This document shows, piece by piece, positions 1 through 5,891 of a stretch of DNA of 6,042 nucleotides. The translations under genes and the position numbers were made by a program. The first letter of the stretch is position 1. Every line of letters starts with the position of its first letter. The notes beneath the pieces were generated by a model that searched no databases, had not been told where the DNA came from, and saw only the letters and a program-made list of their open reading frames with translations. Source of the DNA: UBA1081 sp964443825. Lineage in GTDB: Bacteria > Bacillota > Clostridia > Oscillospirales > Acutalibacteraceae. Location of the stretch: the NCBI GenBank assembly GCA_964443825.1, contig CAYUEV010000066.1, positions 1-6,042 of the forward strand, in the 5' to 3' direction.

Positions 1-298
1 GTTTTCTGTAAATCTTTTCCCGCAGCGTGCGCTTGACCTCTTTGGAAGAAAGGTAACTTAGTCGGGACGCGCCCGTCGTACAGAAAAAACGTATCAGCAG
101 CGACGCTCCCGCCGCAACCAGCGTCAGGGTGATTTCCGACCGTCCCGCCGACCGGCGGAACAGCGCCTCCAGAAGCAGCGAGAGGGAAGTCATCAGCGCA
201 ATATTGGCGACAAGAGAACACCATTGCAGGATCACGTTTCCGGCGATGTATTTTTTACTTTCCGGGACAACGCCGATAAGACGTTTGTTAATCATCAT
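1..298 (-). CDS. ABC transporter, fused membrane/ATPase type, N-terminal part (cut by window edge)
   Basis: Only the first 99 codons lie in the window. The frame is open to the left edge. The product starts MMINKRLIGVVPESKKYIAG. It has a first hydrophobic segment at about residues 18-48 and a second at about 56-75, joined by a short arginine-containing loop, and then a polar stretch ending with KEVKRTLREKIYRK. This is the pattern of the N-terminal membrane domain of exporter-fold ABC proteins, and the start recalls the CydD/CydC-like transporters. I recognise the type from residue pattern only, and the ATPase domain is not visible. ATG at 298 is preferred to ATG at 295, because AAGGAGG lies 10 bases upstream and overlaps the stop of the heme ATPase gene. 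The 15-base gap means translation is probably coupled and the gene belongs to the operon. The substrate is unknown. Heme, thiol or peptide export, or maturation of a cytochrome, are all possible. Confidence 0.75.
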   Translation of the reverse strand, partial: MMINKRLIGVVPESKKYIAGNVILQWCSLVANIALMTSLSLLLEALFRRSAGRSEITLTLVAAGASLLIRFFCTTGASRLSYLSSKEVKRTLREKIYRK

Positions 299-313
299 GT
301 TTTGAATACCTCC

Positions 314-1093
314 TTAAATCGGGATTACAAAGGGCTTGCCATCCACCTGTCGAATCTGCAAAGGCGTTCCATAAACTTCCCAAACAAGTTCTGAGGTGAC
401 GATTTCCTCCGGCGCGCCCCTCGCAATAATTTTTCCGTCCTTCATCGCCACAATCTCGTCGCTGTAATAAAGCGACTGATTGACGTCATGCAACACCATG
501 AGGATTGTCATGCCATATTCACGGTTCAACTGCCGAATCAGGCGCAGAATCTGTAACTGATACCGCACATCCAAATATGTTGTCGGCTCGTCGAGAAAAA
601 GCATCTTTGTATCCTGTGCCAGCGCCATAGCAATCCACACACGCTGTTTTTGACCGCCGGACAGTTCCGACACGGGCTTATCTTTGTATTTGAGCGTATG
701 GGTTATCTCCATCGCCCAGCGCACCTTCCCGGCGTCTTCTGTCGGATTTCCGGAAAGCCCGAATTTTTGATACGGCGTTCGTCCGTACTCCACCAGCTTT
801 TCCACGGTCAGATCAGGCGGCGACGTGTTGTACTGGCGCACGATCGCGGCTTGCCTTGCGAAATCCTTTCGTCGAATCTCGGAAAGGTTTTTTCCATACA
901 GCTTGATTTGCCCGGAAGCCGGCGCAAGATTTTTCGTCATTAAATTGAACAACGTAGATTTGCCGCATCCGTTCGCGCCGATCAGCGTGGTAATACCGCC
1001 TTCACGGAGGTCGAACGAAAGTCCCCTCAATACTTCCAACTTGTCGTAGGAGAAGCGAAGGTCTTTAACCGAATAAATCAGATTATTGTCCAT
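314..1093 (-). CDS. Heme/iron ABC importer ATP-binding protein (FecE/BtuD type)
   Basis: This is the cytoplasmic ATPase that powers the neighbouring permease. At 259 residues it has the usual length for the family. All motifs are intact: Walker A GANGCGKST at residues 39-47, Q-loop glutamine near 87, signature LSGGQ at 144-148, Walker B MLFLDE at 164-169, D-loop TTYLD at 171-175 and switch histidine at 202 (LHDVNQS). The spacing and the sequence after Walker B are typical of type II importers for siderophores, heme and cobalamin. The start ATG at 1093 overlaps the end of the permease gene by 11 bases. A GGAGG motif lies about 13 bases upstream, which is rather far, so translational coupling may help initiation. 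The stop TAA at 314-316 merges into the ribosome binding site of the next gene. Heme as substrate is inferred from the lipoprotein and surface proteins upstream. The ATPase alone would not tell heme from siderophore. Confidence 0.93.
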   Translation of the reverse strand: MDNNLIYSVKDLRFSYDKLEVLRGLSFDLREGGITTLIGANGCGKSTLFNLMTKNLAPASGQIKLYGKNLSEIRRKDFARQAAIVRQYNTSPPDLTVEKLVEYGRTPYQKFGLSGNPTEDAGKVRWAMEITHTLKYKDKPVSELSGGQKQRVWIAMALAQDTKMLFLDEPTTYLDVRYQLQILRLIRQLNREYGMTILMVLHDVNQSLYYSDEIVAMKDGKIIARGAPEEIVTSELVWEVYGTPLQIRQVDGKPFVIPI

Positions 1094-2075
1094 AGTTTTG
1101 TCTCGACCTCCGAAGCAACAAAATGAAAAATGGTCCGCCTACCACCGACATAATCACAGCCGCGCTGATTTCATAAGGATACGCGATTGTGCGTCCGACC
1201 GTGTCGGCCAGCAACAGGGTAAACGCGCCTAAAAGAATGCTGTACGGAATCAATACCTTGTGGTTGCTCCCGACCAGCAGGCGGGCAATATGCGGCACGA
1301 TCAGACCGAGAAAGCTGATAGATCCGATGACCGCTGTGGAAATCGCGGCAAGCAGAACGGCAATGATGGAAATCAGGATTCGGCTTCGGGTGACGTTCAT
1401 TCCCAATGATTGCGCCGTTTTATCCTCCAGCGCCAGCAGGTTGCACCGGTTTGCCACAAGGAGTGAAAGCACAAGAGCGATAGGAACGTAGCGCACGAGA
1501 ATCTGAAAATCGTCCCATGTTTTCATGGTAATGTTGGCGTTTACAATGGCCGCTACGCCGGAAAGCGCGCTTCCGGTAACCGTATTGCAGACGTTCAGCA
1601 GTCCCGTAAAACAAGCGTTGACCGCGACGCCCACCAGAATGATTCGCAGCGGCGAAAGTCCTCCCTTATAGGAAAGAGAATAGACCAGAATAAAGGCAAT
1701 CATTCCGCCCGCAAAGGCAAAGAGCGGAGTAAAGAAGTAGAGCGAGGGCAAAAACGCCGTTACCAGTACCGCCGCGAGGCTGGCGCCGGAACTGATACCG
1801 ATAATGCCGGGGTTGGCAAGCGGATTTTTCAATACCGCCTGCAATAGCGCTCCGGAAACCGCCGTCGCCGCTCCGCCCAGCATAGCGATAAAAATGCGGG
1901 GAAAGCGCAGATCGTAAATTGTCGCAACATCTGGATTGTATTCCACGAACAATCCCCGCAGAAGTTGCAAAGGCGTGACTTTCAGACTGCCGGTATTGAC
2001 CGCCAGCAAGAACAGCGCCAGCAACAAGGCGGCGGTAATGATAAATGAAAGAACTTTTTTCCGTGTTCTGATCAA
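1083..2075 (-). CDS. Heme/iron ABC importer permease (FecCD/BtuC family)
   Basis: This is a 330-residue integral membrane protein, the normal size for the BtuC/FecCD fold, with about nine to ten hydrophobic segments. The family hallmarks are present: GALLQAVLKNPLANPGIIG starting at residue 75 followed by SSGAS, the cytoplasmic coupling region SFLGLIVPHIARLLVG at about 254-269, LLLADTVGR at 287-295, and the C-terminal PYEISAAV and GGPFFILLL stretch at 300-321. It probably works as a homodimer with the ATPase encoded just downstream, moving heme delivered by the lipoprotein encoded upstream. The start is TTG at 2075. There is no ATG nearby, and AGGAGG at 2084-2089 stands 8 bases upstream, which is ideal spacing. 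The gene follows the lipoprotein gene after a 104-base gap and is clearly richer in G+C than that gene. Family assignment is secure. Heme specificity is inferred from the neighbours. Confidence 0.93.
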   Translation of the reverse strand: MIRTRKKVLSFIITAALLLALFLLAVNTGSLKVTPLQLLRGLFVEYNPDVATIYDLRFPRIFIAMLGGAATAVSGALLQAVLKNPLANPGIIGISSGASLAAVLVTAFLPSLYFFTPLFAFAGGMIAFILVYSLSYKGGLSPLRIILVGVAVNACFTGLLNVCNTVTGSALSGVAAIVNANITMKTWDDFQILVRYVPIALVLSLLVANRCNLLALEDKTAQSLGMNVTRSRILISIIAVLLAAISTAVIGSISFLGLIVPHIARLLVGSNHKVLIPYSILLGAFTLLLADTVGRTIAYPYEISAAVIMSVVGGPFFILLLRRSRQNYGQ

Positions 2076-2179
2076 GCTGGATACCTCCTGATTTAAAATT
2101 GTCGGTTATATGATGCTAACATAAGTTTTTGAGGAAAGCCCGCTGTAAAGAACAGGCTCTACATTTTTCGAAATTCCCT

Positions 2180-3085
2180 TTAATTTCCGTATAATATTGA
2201 TTTAAGGTCTTTCAGCGCATCTTTATATCGAAAGGTTGCGCTCATTCCGAATTTTTCATTGTCAAGATCGTAAACCTTTCCGCTTTTAACAGCGTCAAAG
2301 CGTTTCCAAATGTCATTGGTTCTAAATTCTTCTTCAAACATAACCGCAACCTGTTCCGGCATAGCATGGGAGGTTCGGAGAATAATATCAGGCTGTCTCG
2401 AAAGCATATCTTCAACATTCACATTCAAAAAATCTGTTCCATCACCGTCGCCGTAAATGTTTTCCGCTCCGGAAAGCCTTACAAGACTCCCTACATAGCT
2501 GCTTTCTGTTGCAACGACATAGGATCCCGGAAGACCCATAAGAATCAGAACCTTAGGCGGATTTTCTGTGTGATTTTGACCTGCGAAATCTGCTTTGAAC
2601 TGTTCGTATTCTGCATACAATTTTTCAGCTTGTTCTGTTTTACCTAGCAATGTGCCAATCTCACGGATCGAATCATACATTCCGTCCACACTTTTAAGAT
2701 TCAGGAAATAGCTCTTGACTCCAATGTTTTCATACTGGGGCTTTAGTTCACCTTCAAGAGAATTTGGAGTAAATACGTAATCCACTTGAAGCGATTTTAA
2801 TATCTCCATATCCGGCGCCATTGGCGAACCAAGACTTTTGGCGTTTTCATAAATCTTTGGAATAATATACGCATCGGAATGGGGAGCGCCTACCACATGC
2901 TCGCCTTCCACGCCAAGAACTTCCAGTATTTCACAGGTAGCGACAGAGGTCGCGGCGATACGATAATCAGCGCTGAGTTTTTCGCTGTTCTGAGTTTCAT
3001 CTTTCGAATGCTGATTTACACATCCCGACAGGGCAAACAGAAAAGTTCCCACAAGAATAAAAGACAAAATTCTATTATAATTCAT
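2180..3085 (-). CDS. isdE: Heme-binding lipoprotein, IsdE/HtsA type
   Basis: This is the substrate-binding lipoprotein of the importer, placed at the outer face of the membrane. A hydrophobic signal peptide ends in the lipobox LSGC, so Cys22 would be lipidated. The body is a helical-backbone cluster A-type binding protein (PF01497 type), with IAATSVATCEILEVLGV at the start and SGKVYDL near the end. Two stretches match the heme ligands of Staphylococcus aureus IsdE (Met78 and His229): GSPMAPDMEIL, giving Met89 here, and LRTSHAMPEQV, giving His240. This is good support for heme instead of a siderophore. The frame is open to ATG 3103, but I choose ATG 3085 (301 residues). AAGGAGG lies 8 bases before it, and the longer start would put that site inside the gene and add a charged stretch to the signal peptide. 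The ribosome binding site follows directly on the TGA of the shp-like gene, so the two are coupled. The gene is A+T-rich compared with the permease. Confidence 0.92.
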   Translation of the reverse strand: MNYNRILSFILVGTFLFALSGCVNQHSKDETQNSEKLSADYRIAATSVATCEILEVLGVEGEHVVGAPHSDAYIIPKIYENAKSLGSPMAPDMEILKSLQVDYVFTPNSLEGELKPQYENIGVKSYFLNLKSVDGMYDSIREIGTLLGKTEQAEKLYAEYEQFKADFAGQNHTENPPKVLILMGLPGSYVVATESSYVGSLVRLSGAENIYGDGDGTDFLNVNVEDMLSRQPDIILRTSHAMPEQVAVMFEEEFRTNDIWKRFDAVKSGKVYDLDNEKFGMSATFRYKDALKDLKSILYGN

Positions 3086-3099
3086 TCTGCCCGCCTCCT

Positions 3100-3897
3100 T
3101 CATTTCCGTTTCTTTTTAAAGAAGCAGAAATACCAAACGCAACCGCCGGCCGCAATTAAAACAGCAATTCCGCCGATTACCCAAACGGGAATATTTCGAC
3201 TTTTCGTCCCAGCGTTGTTACCGGGCATATTCTGCGTATTATCAACGCTCTCGGCGCCGCTGTTTGCCCCGGCAATATCTGTCTGCTTATCGGATGTAGC
3301 AGATTCTTTCTCTGACCGAGTCGTTTCATCTGCAACAAAAGCGGAACTGTCTTCAGGCGTTTTTGGTATCATTTCACTTACAAAGTTTCCTGTTCCGGCT
3401 TGCGCTGAACTGATATCCGGCATAACAAAGAACTGAACATCCCTACCCATCGGTGCGACATAGATGATGGGGCTAATGTATCTGTCGGCGGAATAAACTT
3501 CAAAGCGGTAATGATTGCACTTATCGCCATTCCTCTCACAACTTCCGGTCATCGTGATTTCCGCATCATGATAGCCGCCGCTCTGATCCTGAACTTGGAT
3601 TCTAACATTCTCGATATTCGACATTAAACCAAGCCCTATGGTTACATATGCTTTTCCGTTTATCTGTTCGACCAGCAGATGATCTTCTACAATATTTGCA
3701 CACATACTGTCTCCAAGAGCAATATTCGTGCCTCCATCTACTGTATTGCCTGTTTCGGGATTTGCGTAGGAGGTTTGTCTGCCGACGGTATATGCCCCGT
3801 CTTTCAGTGGGTATGCAGATACAGAAAAAGCAGTTGTCAGCAAAAAAATCACAACCAAACAAGACCAAAGTCTCTCCTTAGATTTTATAAATCTCAC
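3100..3897 (-). CDS. Shp-type cell-surface heme-binding protein, membrane anchored
   Basis: A predicted signal peptide (residues 1-28, ending SVSA) is followed by a heme-binding Shp-type domain (PF11545 type, a NEAT relative) at about residues 29-175. A long Ser/Thr/Glu-rich linker comes next, then a membrane segment at about 237-260 and a KKKRK tail. There is no LPXTG-like signal, as in streptococcal Shp. In Streptococcus pyogenes Shp heme is held by Met66 and Met153. Here Met65 in LGDSMCANI and Met150 in YVAPMGRDVQFFV stand in matching places. The likely role is to pass heme from the NEAT protein to the lipoprotein encoded next. Three domain cysteines (66, 120, 127) are worth noting; 120 and 127 could form a disulfide. 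The frame is open up to GTG 4008, but that start would read the G10 tract as prolines. GTG 3897 has GAGGTG about 6 bases upstream and gives a normal signal peptide (265 residues). The gene ends in TGA, so TGA is a working stop in this organism. Confidence 0.9.
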   Translation of the reverse strand: MRFIKSKERLWSCLVVIFLLTTAFSVSAYPLKDGAYTVGRQTSYANPETGNTVDGGTNIALGDSMCANIVEDHLLVEQINGKAYVTIGLGLMSNIENVRIQVQDQSGGYHDAEITMTGSCERNGDKCNHYRFEVYSADRYISPIIYVAPMGRDVQFFVMPDISSAQAGTGNFVSEMIPKTPEDSSAFVADETTRSEKESATSDKQTDIAGANSGAESVDNTQNMPGNNAGTKSRNIPVWVIGGIAVLIAAGGCVWYFCFFKKKRK

Positions 3898-3903
3898 AAA
3901 TTT

Positions 3904-3909
3904 CACCTC
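3904..3909 (-). promoter_or_regulatory. Ribosome binding site that decides the GTG start of the shp-like gene
   Basis: On the minus strand the sequence GAGGTG is followed by six bases and then GTG at 3897-3895. This is a moderate ribosome binding site. It supports the short form of the shp-like protein over the longer open frame that reaches GTG 4008. A second GTG at 3906 lies inside the site itself and is unlikely to be used. Confidence 0.6.
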
Positions 3910-3930
3910 GAATTTTCGCGGTCTTAATAC

Positions 3931-3972
3931 AGCGGCGGCTTCTTCTTCGTGATAACTGTAGAAGCCGCCGCT
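3931..3972 (-). promoter_or_regulatory. 13-bp perfect stem-loop in the leader of the shp-like gene
   Basis: Positions 3931-3943 and 3960-3972 are perfect reverse complements (AGCGGCGGCTTCT on the transcribed sense). They leave a 16-base loop. The stem is G+C-rich and should be very stable. What follows in the transcript is GTATTAAG, not a U-run, so it does not look like a finished intrinsic terminator. It stands 34 bases before the GTG start. It could protect the 5' end or a processed end of the shp-isdE-permease-ATPase mRNA, or partly stop read-through from the large surface-protein gene upstream. The stem is seen directly. The role is inferred. Confidence 0.7.
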
Positions 3973-3982
3973 TATCGCATAA

Positions 3983-3988
3983 ATTATA
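3983..3988 (-). promoter_or_regulatory. Possible -10 box (TATAAT) of an internal promoter before the shp-like gene
   Basis: The minus strand reads TATAAT, a perfect sigma-A -10 hexamer, in the gap between the two surface-protein genes. Transcription from it would begin near 3976, just before the 13-bp stem-loop, which would then cap the 5' end of the RNA. No good -35 box is present at 16-18 bases: the candidates GTGATC (spacer 14) and CTGAGG (spacer 20) each match TTGACA at only three positions. The spacer contains the ten-base homopolymer. The promoter is therefore plausible but unproven. Confidence 0.4.
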
Positions 3989-3993
3989 ATAAC

Positions 3994-4003
3994 GGGGGGG
4001 GGG
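3994..4003. repeat. Homopolymer of ten G (ten C on the coding strand)
   Basis: Ten consecutive G on the plus strand lie 15 bases after the stop of the large surface-protein gene in the direction of transcription. They are between a TATAAT box and the weak -35 candidates. Tracts of this length are prone to slippage during replication and also to sequencing or assembly error. The tract does not fall in a likely coding sequence, because the preferred start of the shp-like gene is 97 bases further on. Confidence 0.9.
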
Positions 4004-4126
4004 ATCACCCTCAGACATTATCGGTTGAAAATGCCTTTACGTTTTTGCTGAAAGCCCCATGCGACAAAAATTCCCGCGGAGGCGATCATTAGGAAAAGCC
4101 AGAGCGCAATGTCGGATTCATCGCTG

Positions 4127-4186
4127 GTTTGAGGGATGCTGTGGTTATCACTGCCAGTTTGAGGGATGCTGAGGTTATCGCTGTCG
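4127..4186. repeat. Two tandem 30-bp units encoding the IPQT motif region
   Basis: Positions 4127-4156 and 4157-4186 match at 26 of 30 bases. Each unit encodes ten residues of the pattern DNxSIPQTxS. The repeat sits directly before the membrane segment of the large surface protein, where a sortase signal is expected. It therefore duplicates the candidate sorting motif (IPQTG and IPQTS). A further weaker similarity continues toward 4195. Confidence 0.85.
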
Positions 4187-4644
4187 GTCGGAGAATTAAG
4201 CGGTTTTTCGCTCGCATTTTCGGAAATAATTTTAATTGAAGAAAGATCAAATTTTAGTCTTGCGTCAAGGTCTTGATTTCCCATCATCTCAACATGCGGG
4301 TTCACCTTAACATTTACATACCGAATGAGTTTATCAAGAGAAAAGGAAAAACAGGTGGGATTTCCATCGCTGCTTTTCGTTTCAACCGCCGCGTCGACCC
4401 AGGTTCCATTGGATTGCTCGACTTTCATTTCCTGCAAGCTTGCAGTAATCGAACCGAAAGTCATAGGCTTTGTATAAACATATACGGTTAGTCGTCCATT
4501 CTTAACTACGACTCTTGCAGCGCCGCTAAAAGAGGACGCCGCCATAGAAGCCTTGTCCTGCGTTGCGTTCCAAAGGGCGATGGGAAGCTCATAAATACCG
4601 TCTTTCAAATTAGAAATATCAATTTTTTCATCAGGAGCATCTGA

Positions 4645-5034
4645 TTCTTTCTCACACAAAGCGGCGGCCGCTTCTTTAACAGCTGACGCCATAGCGTTTA
4701 CCTCAGCCTGTTTATCTGCTTTGAGTCTCCGTTCGACTGACGCGATTGCGTCATTTACCAATTTAACCGATTCGTCGGTATATTTTGACAGATCATCGGG
4801 AACAGAAGCAATGGCCTGGTCTACCAGCGAGTAGTCAGCGTCCTTTAGCTCCAGAGCGGCAATTGCGTCTTCAATCGCTTCCGCGTAAGCATTGACCGTT
4901 TCCTGCTGTGTAATATCAAGGCCGTTTACAACGGCGGTCTTTGCCTTTTCAACGTCGGCTCAGGATTCGTCGGTATAAATAGAACCATCAGACGGAATTT
5001 TACCGACAGCCGCATTGACAGCGCTGTAATCTGC
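4645..5034 (-). repeat. Two 65-codon FIVAR-like repeats, the first holding the TGA
   Basis: Codons 266-330 and 331-395 of the large surface-protein frame align without a gap. Shared positions include ADYS at the start, P at position 14, YTDES at 20-24 and a helical part ending in A-A-L-x-x-K. The premature TGA is position 25 of the first unit, right after YTDES. In the second unit this position is Val, and in the more distant repeat before them (codons 202-264) YTEES is followed by Phe. These helical spacers commonly lift surface domains away from the wall. Their role here is inferred. Confidence 0.8.
4960..4962 (-). other. In-frame TGA nonsense codon in the NEAT-domain gene
   Basis: The coding strand reads TCC TGA GCC at codons 289-291. 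The frame is open for 289 codons before and 313 codons after. TGA ends the shp-like gene after a typical basic anchor tail, so the standard code applies here. Reading TGA as tryptophan throughout the genome is therefore unlikely. Confidence 0.95.
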
Positions 5035-5839
5035 GCCTTTGTATTGAAGATTTTTTTTGGCATTTTCAAGCTCGGCAATCATAGCGTTAAGGTTTTCTAA
5101 CGTACCGGGATCCGCCGCGACGCTTTTTGCCTTTTCAATCGCGGCGGTCAGAGTCGCAAAACTTTCTTCGGTATAATTTTCAGACGAAAGCGTTTCGCAC
5201 TCTCCTATAAGGGCTTCGAGTTCCGTCACATCGATGATCGGCGCGGCGTTCTCCATATCCAACGTAAGGGTGACTGTCGTAGGATACGGTTTTCCTTGTC
5301 CAAGAAAAACATCCATAAAATCAACCGTGATTGAAAGTTTTTGTTCATTTTTTTCATTGAGGTTTAACGGTATCGTAAATTCGTCGGGAACAGTTATTTC
5401 CTTTTGCTCCGTAGAACCAAGACCGTTGGTAAAGACTTCCTGCTTTGTGGAAAGGACAGTCGCAGCTTCTATTTCGTCTGTGGACGCATCCGCGTCGATG
5501 ATTGACGCGACATTCGCATCGTAATCTTGTCCCATCATATTTTCAATGACCATGTGATGATTTTTAATGAGCGCCGTCTTTGTTTCGTCTTCACTTATGG
5601 TGACTTTAACGCTATTTCCAAAAGCTTTTGCAAAGGCTGTTTGAACTGCCGGCAAAGGAGCCGCGCTAACAAGCGATTTGATCGAAACCGCGTATTCCCC
5701 TGTCATTTTTTTCGCCTCAGGCGGCGTCTCTTCCGCAAACGCCGTAACGCTCATCATGCCAAGGCTCATTATGATCGCCAGCAACAGGGACAATATATGG
5801 CGAAAAATGCGTCGTTTCGTTGTGGTCATTGTAAAAATT

Positions 5840-5846
5840 CCTCCTT
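5840..5846 (-). promoter_or_regulatory. Ribosome binding site of the NEAT-domain gene
   Basis: The minus strand reads AAGGAGG, ten bases before ATG 5829. It is a near-perfect site and shows that translation of the broken gene still starts normally. Confidence 0.8.
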
Positions 5847-5856
5847 GTTTTCGTTT

Positions 5857-5873
5857 AAAATACGTTGTATTTT
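5857..5873. promoter_or_regulatory. 17-bp dyad (AAAATAC-N3-GTATTTT), possible operator of the heme operon
   Basis: The plus strand has AAAATAC, three bases, then GTATTTT, a perfect 7-bp inverted repeat 11 bases upstream of the ribosome binding site of the first gene. A further copy of the half-site, TAAAATAC, lies at 5898-5905, 42 bases from the one at 5856-5863, which is about four helical turns. Heme operons are usually controlled by iron- or heme-responsive repressors. This dyad does not match the classic Fur consensus, so the regulator is unknown. No clear -35/-10 pair can be named nearby. Confidence 0.4.
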
Positions 5874-5891
5874 GTTAGTTTTGATAACCGT

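Larger units (their letters stand above)
4018..5829 (-). pseudogene. NEAT-domain surface heme protein with FIVAR-like repeats, broken by an in-frame TGA
   Basis: Read as one 603-codon frame, this encodes a large cell-surface protein. It starts with a signal peptide (residues 1-32, AFA then EE). A beta-rich N-terminal domain, probably NEAT-like, follows at about 42-198. FIVAR-like helical repeats lie at 202-264, 266-330 and 331-395. A NEAT domain at about 404-536 comes next, then two IPQT[G/S] motifs at 555-569, a membrane segment at about 574-592 and a tail with KRK. The start ATG at 5829 has AAGGAGG 10 bases upstream. Codon 290 (4962-4960) is TGA. The frame goes on without another stop for 313 codons, and repeat 2 continues straight through it, so the two halves are one gene. 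The right half has only a TTG inside repeat 3 as a start and no signal peptide, so it is unlikely to be made alone. A Trp codon (TGG) changed to TGA is the simplest origin. The left part alone would be a 289-residue secreted protein. Sequencing error or read-through are the alternatives. Confidence 0.85.

Noticed and set aside
2105..2133. Internal promoter before the permease gene (TATAAC with CTCAAA at 17 bases)
   Set aside because: The -10 box is good, but the -35 box matches at only three of six positions. I noted it as possible only.
2137..2158. Hairpin between the lipoprotein and permease genes as terminator or attenuator
   Set aside because: Only seven pairs with a three-base bulge form, and the following bases (TTTCC in the transcript) are not a U-run. 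It is too weak to call.
3086..3103. Six-residue longer start of the lipoprotein at ATG 3103
   Set aside because: The start would overlap its own best ribosome binding site, and no site is found before it. ATG 3085 has ideal spacing.
2879..3436. Plus-strand open frame of 185 codons
   Set aside because: It lies opposite the lipoprotein and Shp-type genes, which have clear family motifs, signal peptides and ribosome binding sites. Its own product is of low order and looks like a shadow. The other plus-strand frames in the window fail for the same reason.
3898..4008. N-terminal extension of the shp-like protein from GTG 4008
   Set aside because: It would translate the G10 tract as prolines and the stem-loop as coding sequence, and it would bury the signal peptide. 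GTG 3897 has a proper ribosome binding site.
4018..4761. Separate gene from TTG 4761
   Set aside because: The TTG is an ordinary Leu codon inside the third FIVAR-like repeat, has no ribosome binding site, and the product would lack a signal peptide despite its surface domain and anchor.
4921..4962. TGA followed 24 bases later by a perfect 6-bp hairpin (GCCGTT-GTA-AACGGC), as if for selenocysteine insertion
   Set aside because: The hairpin is short, has no recognisable bacterial SECIS loop, and codes for the conserved A-V-V-N-G part of the repeat. The stop lies at a Trp/Phe/Val-type position in a helical spacer, where selenocysteine would have no purpose.
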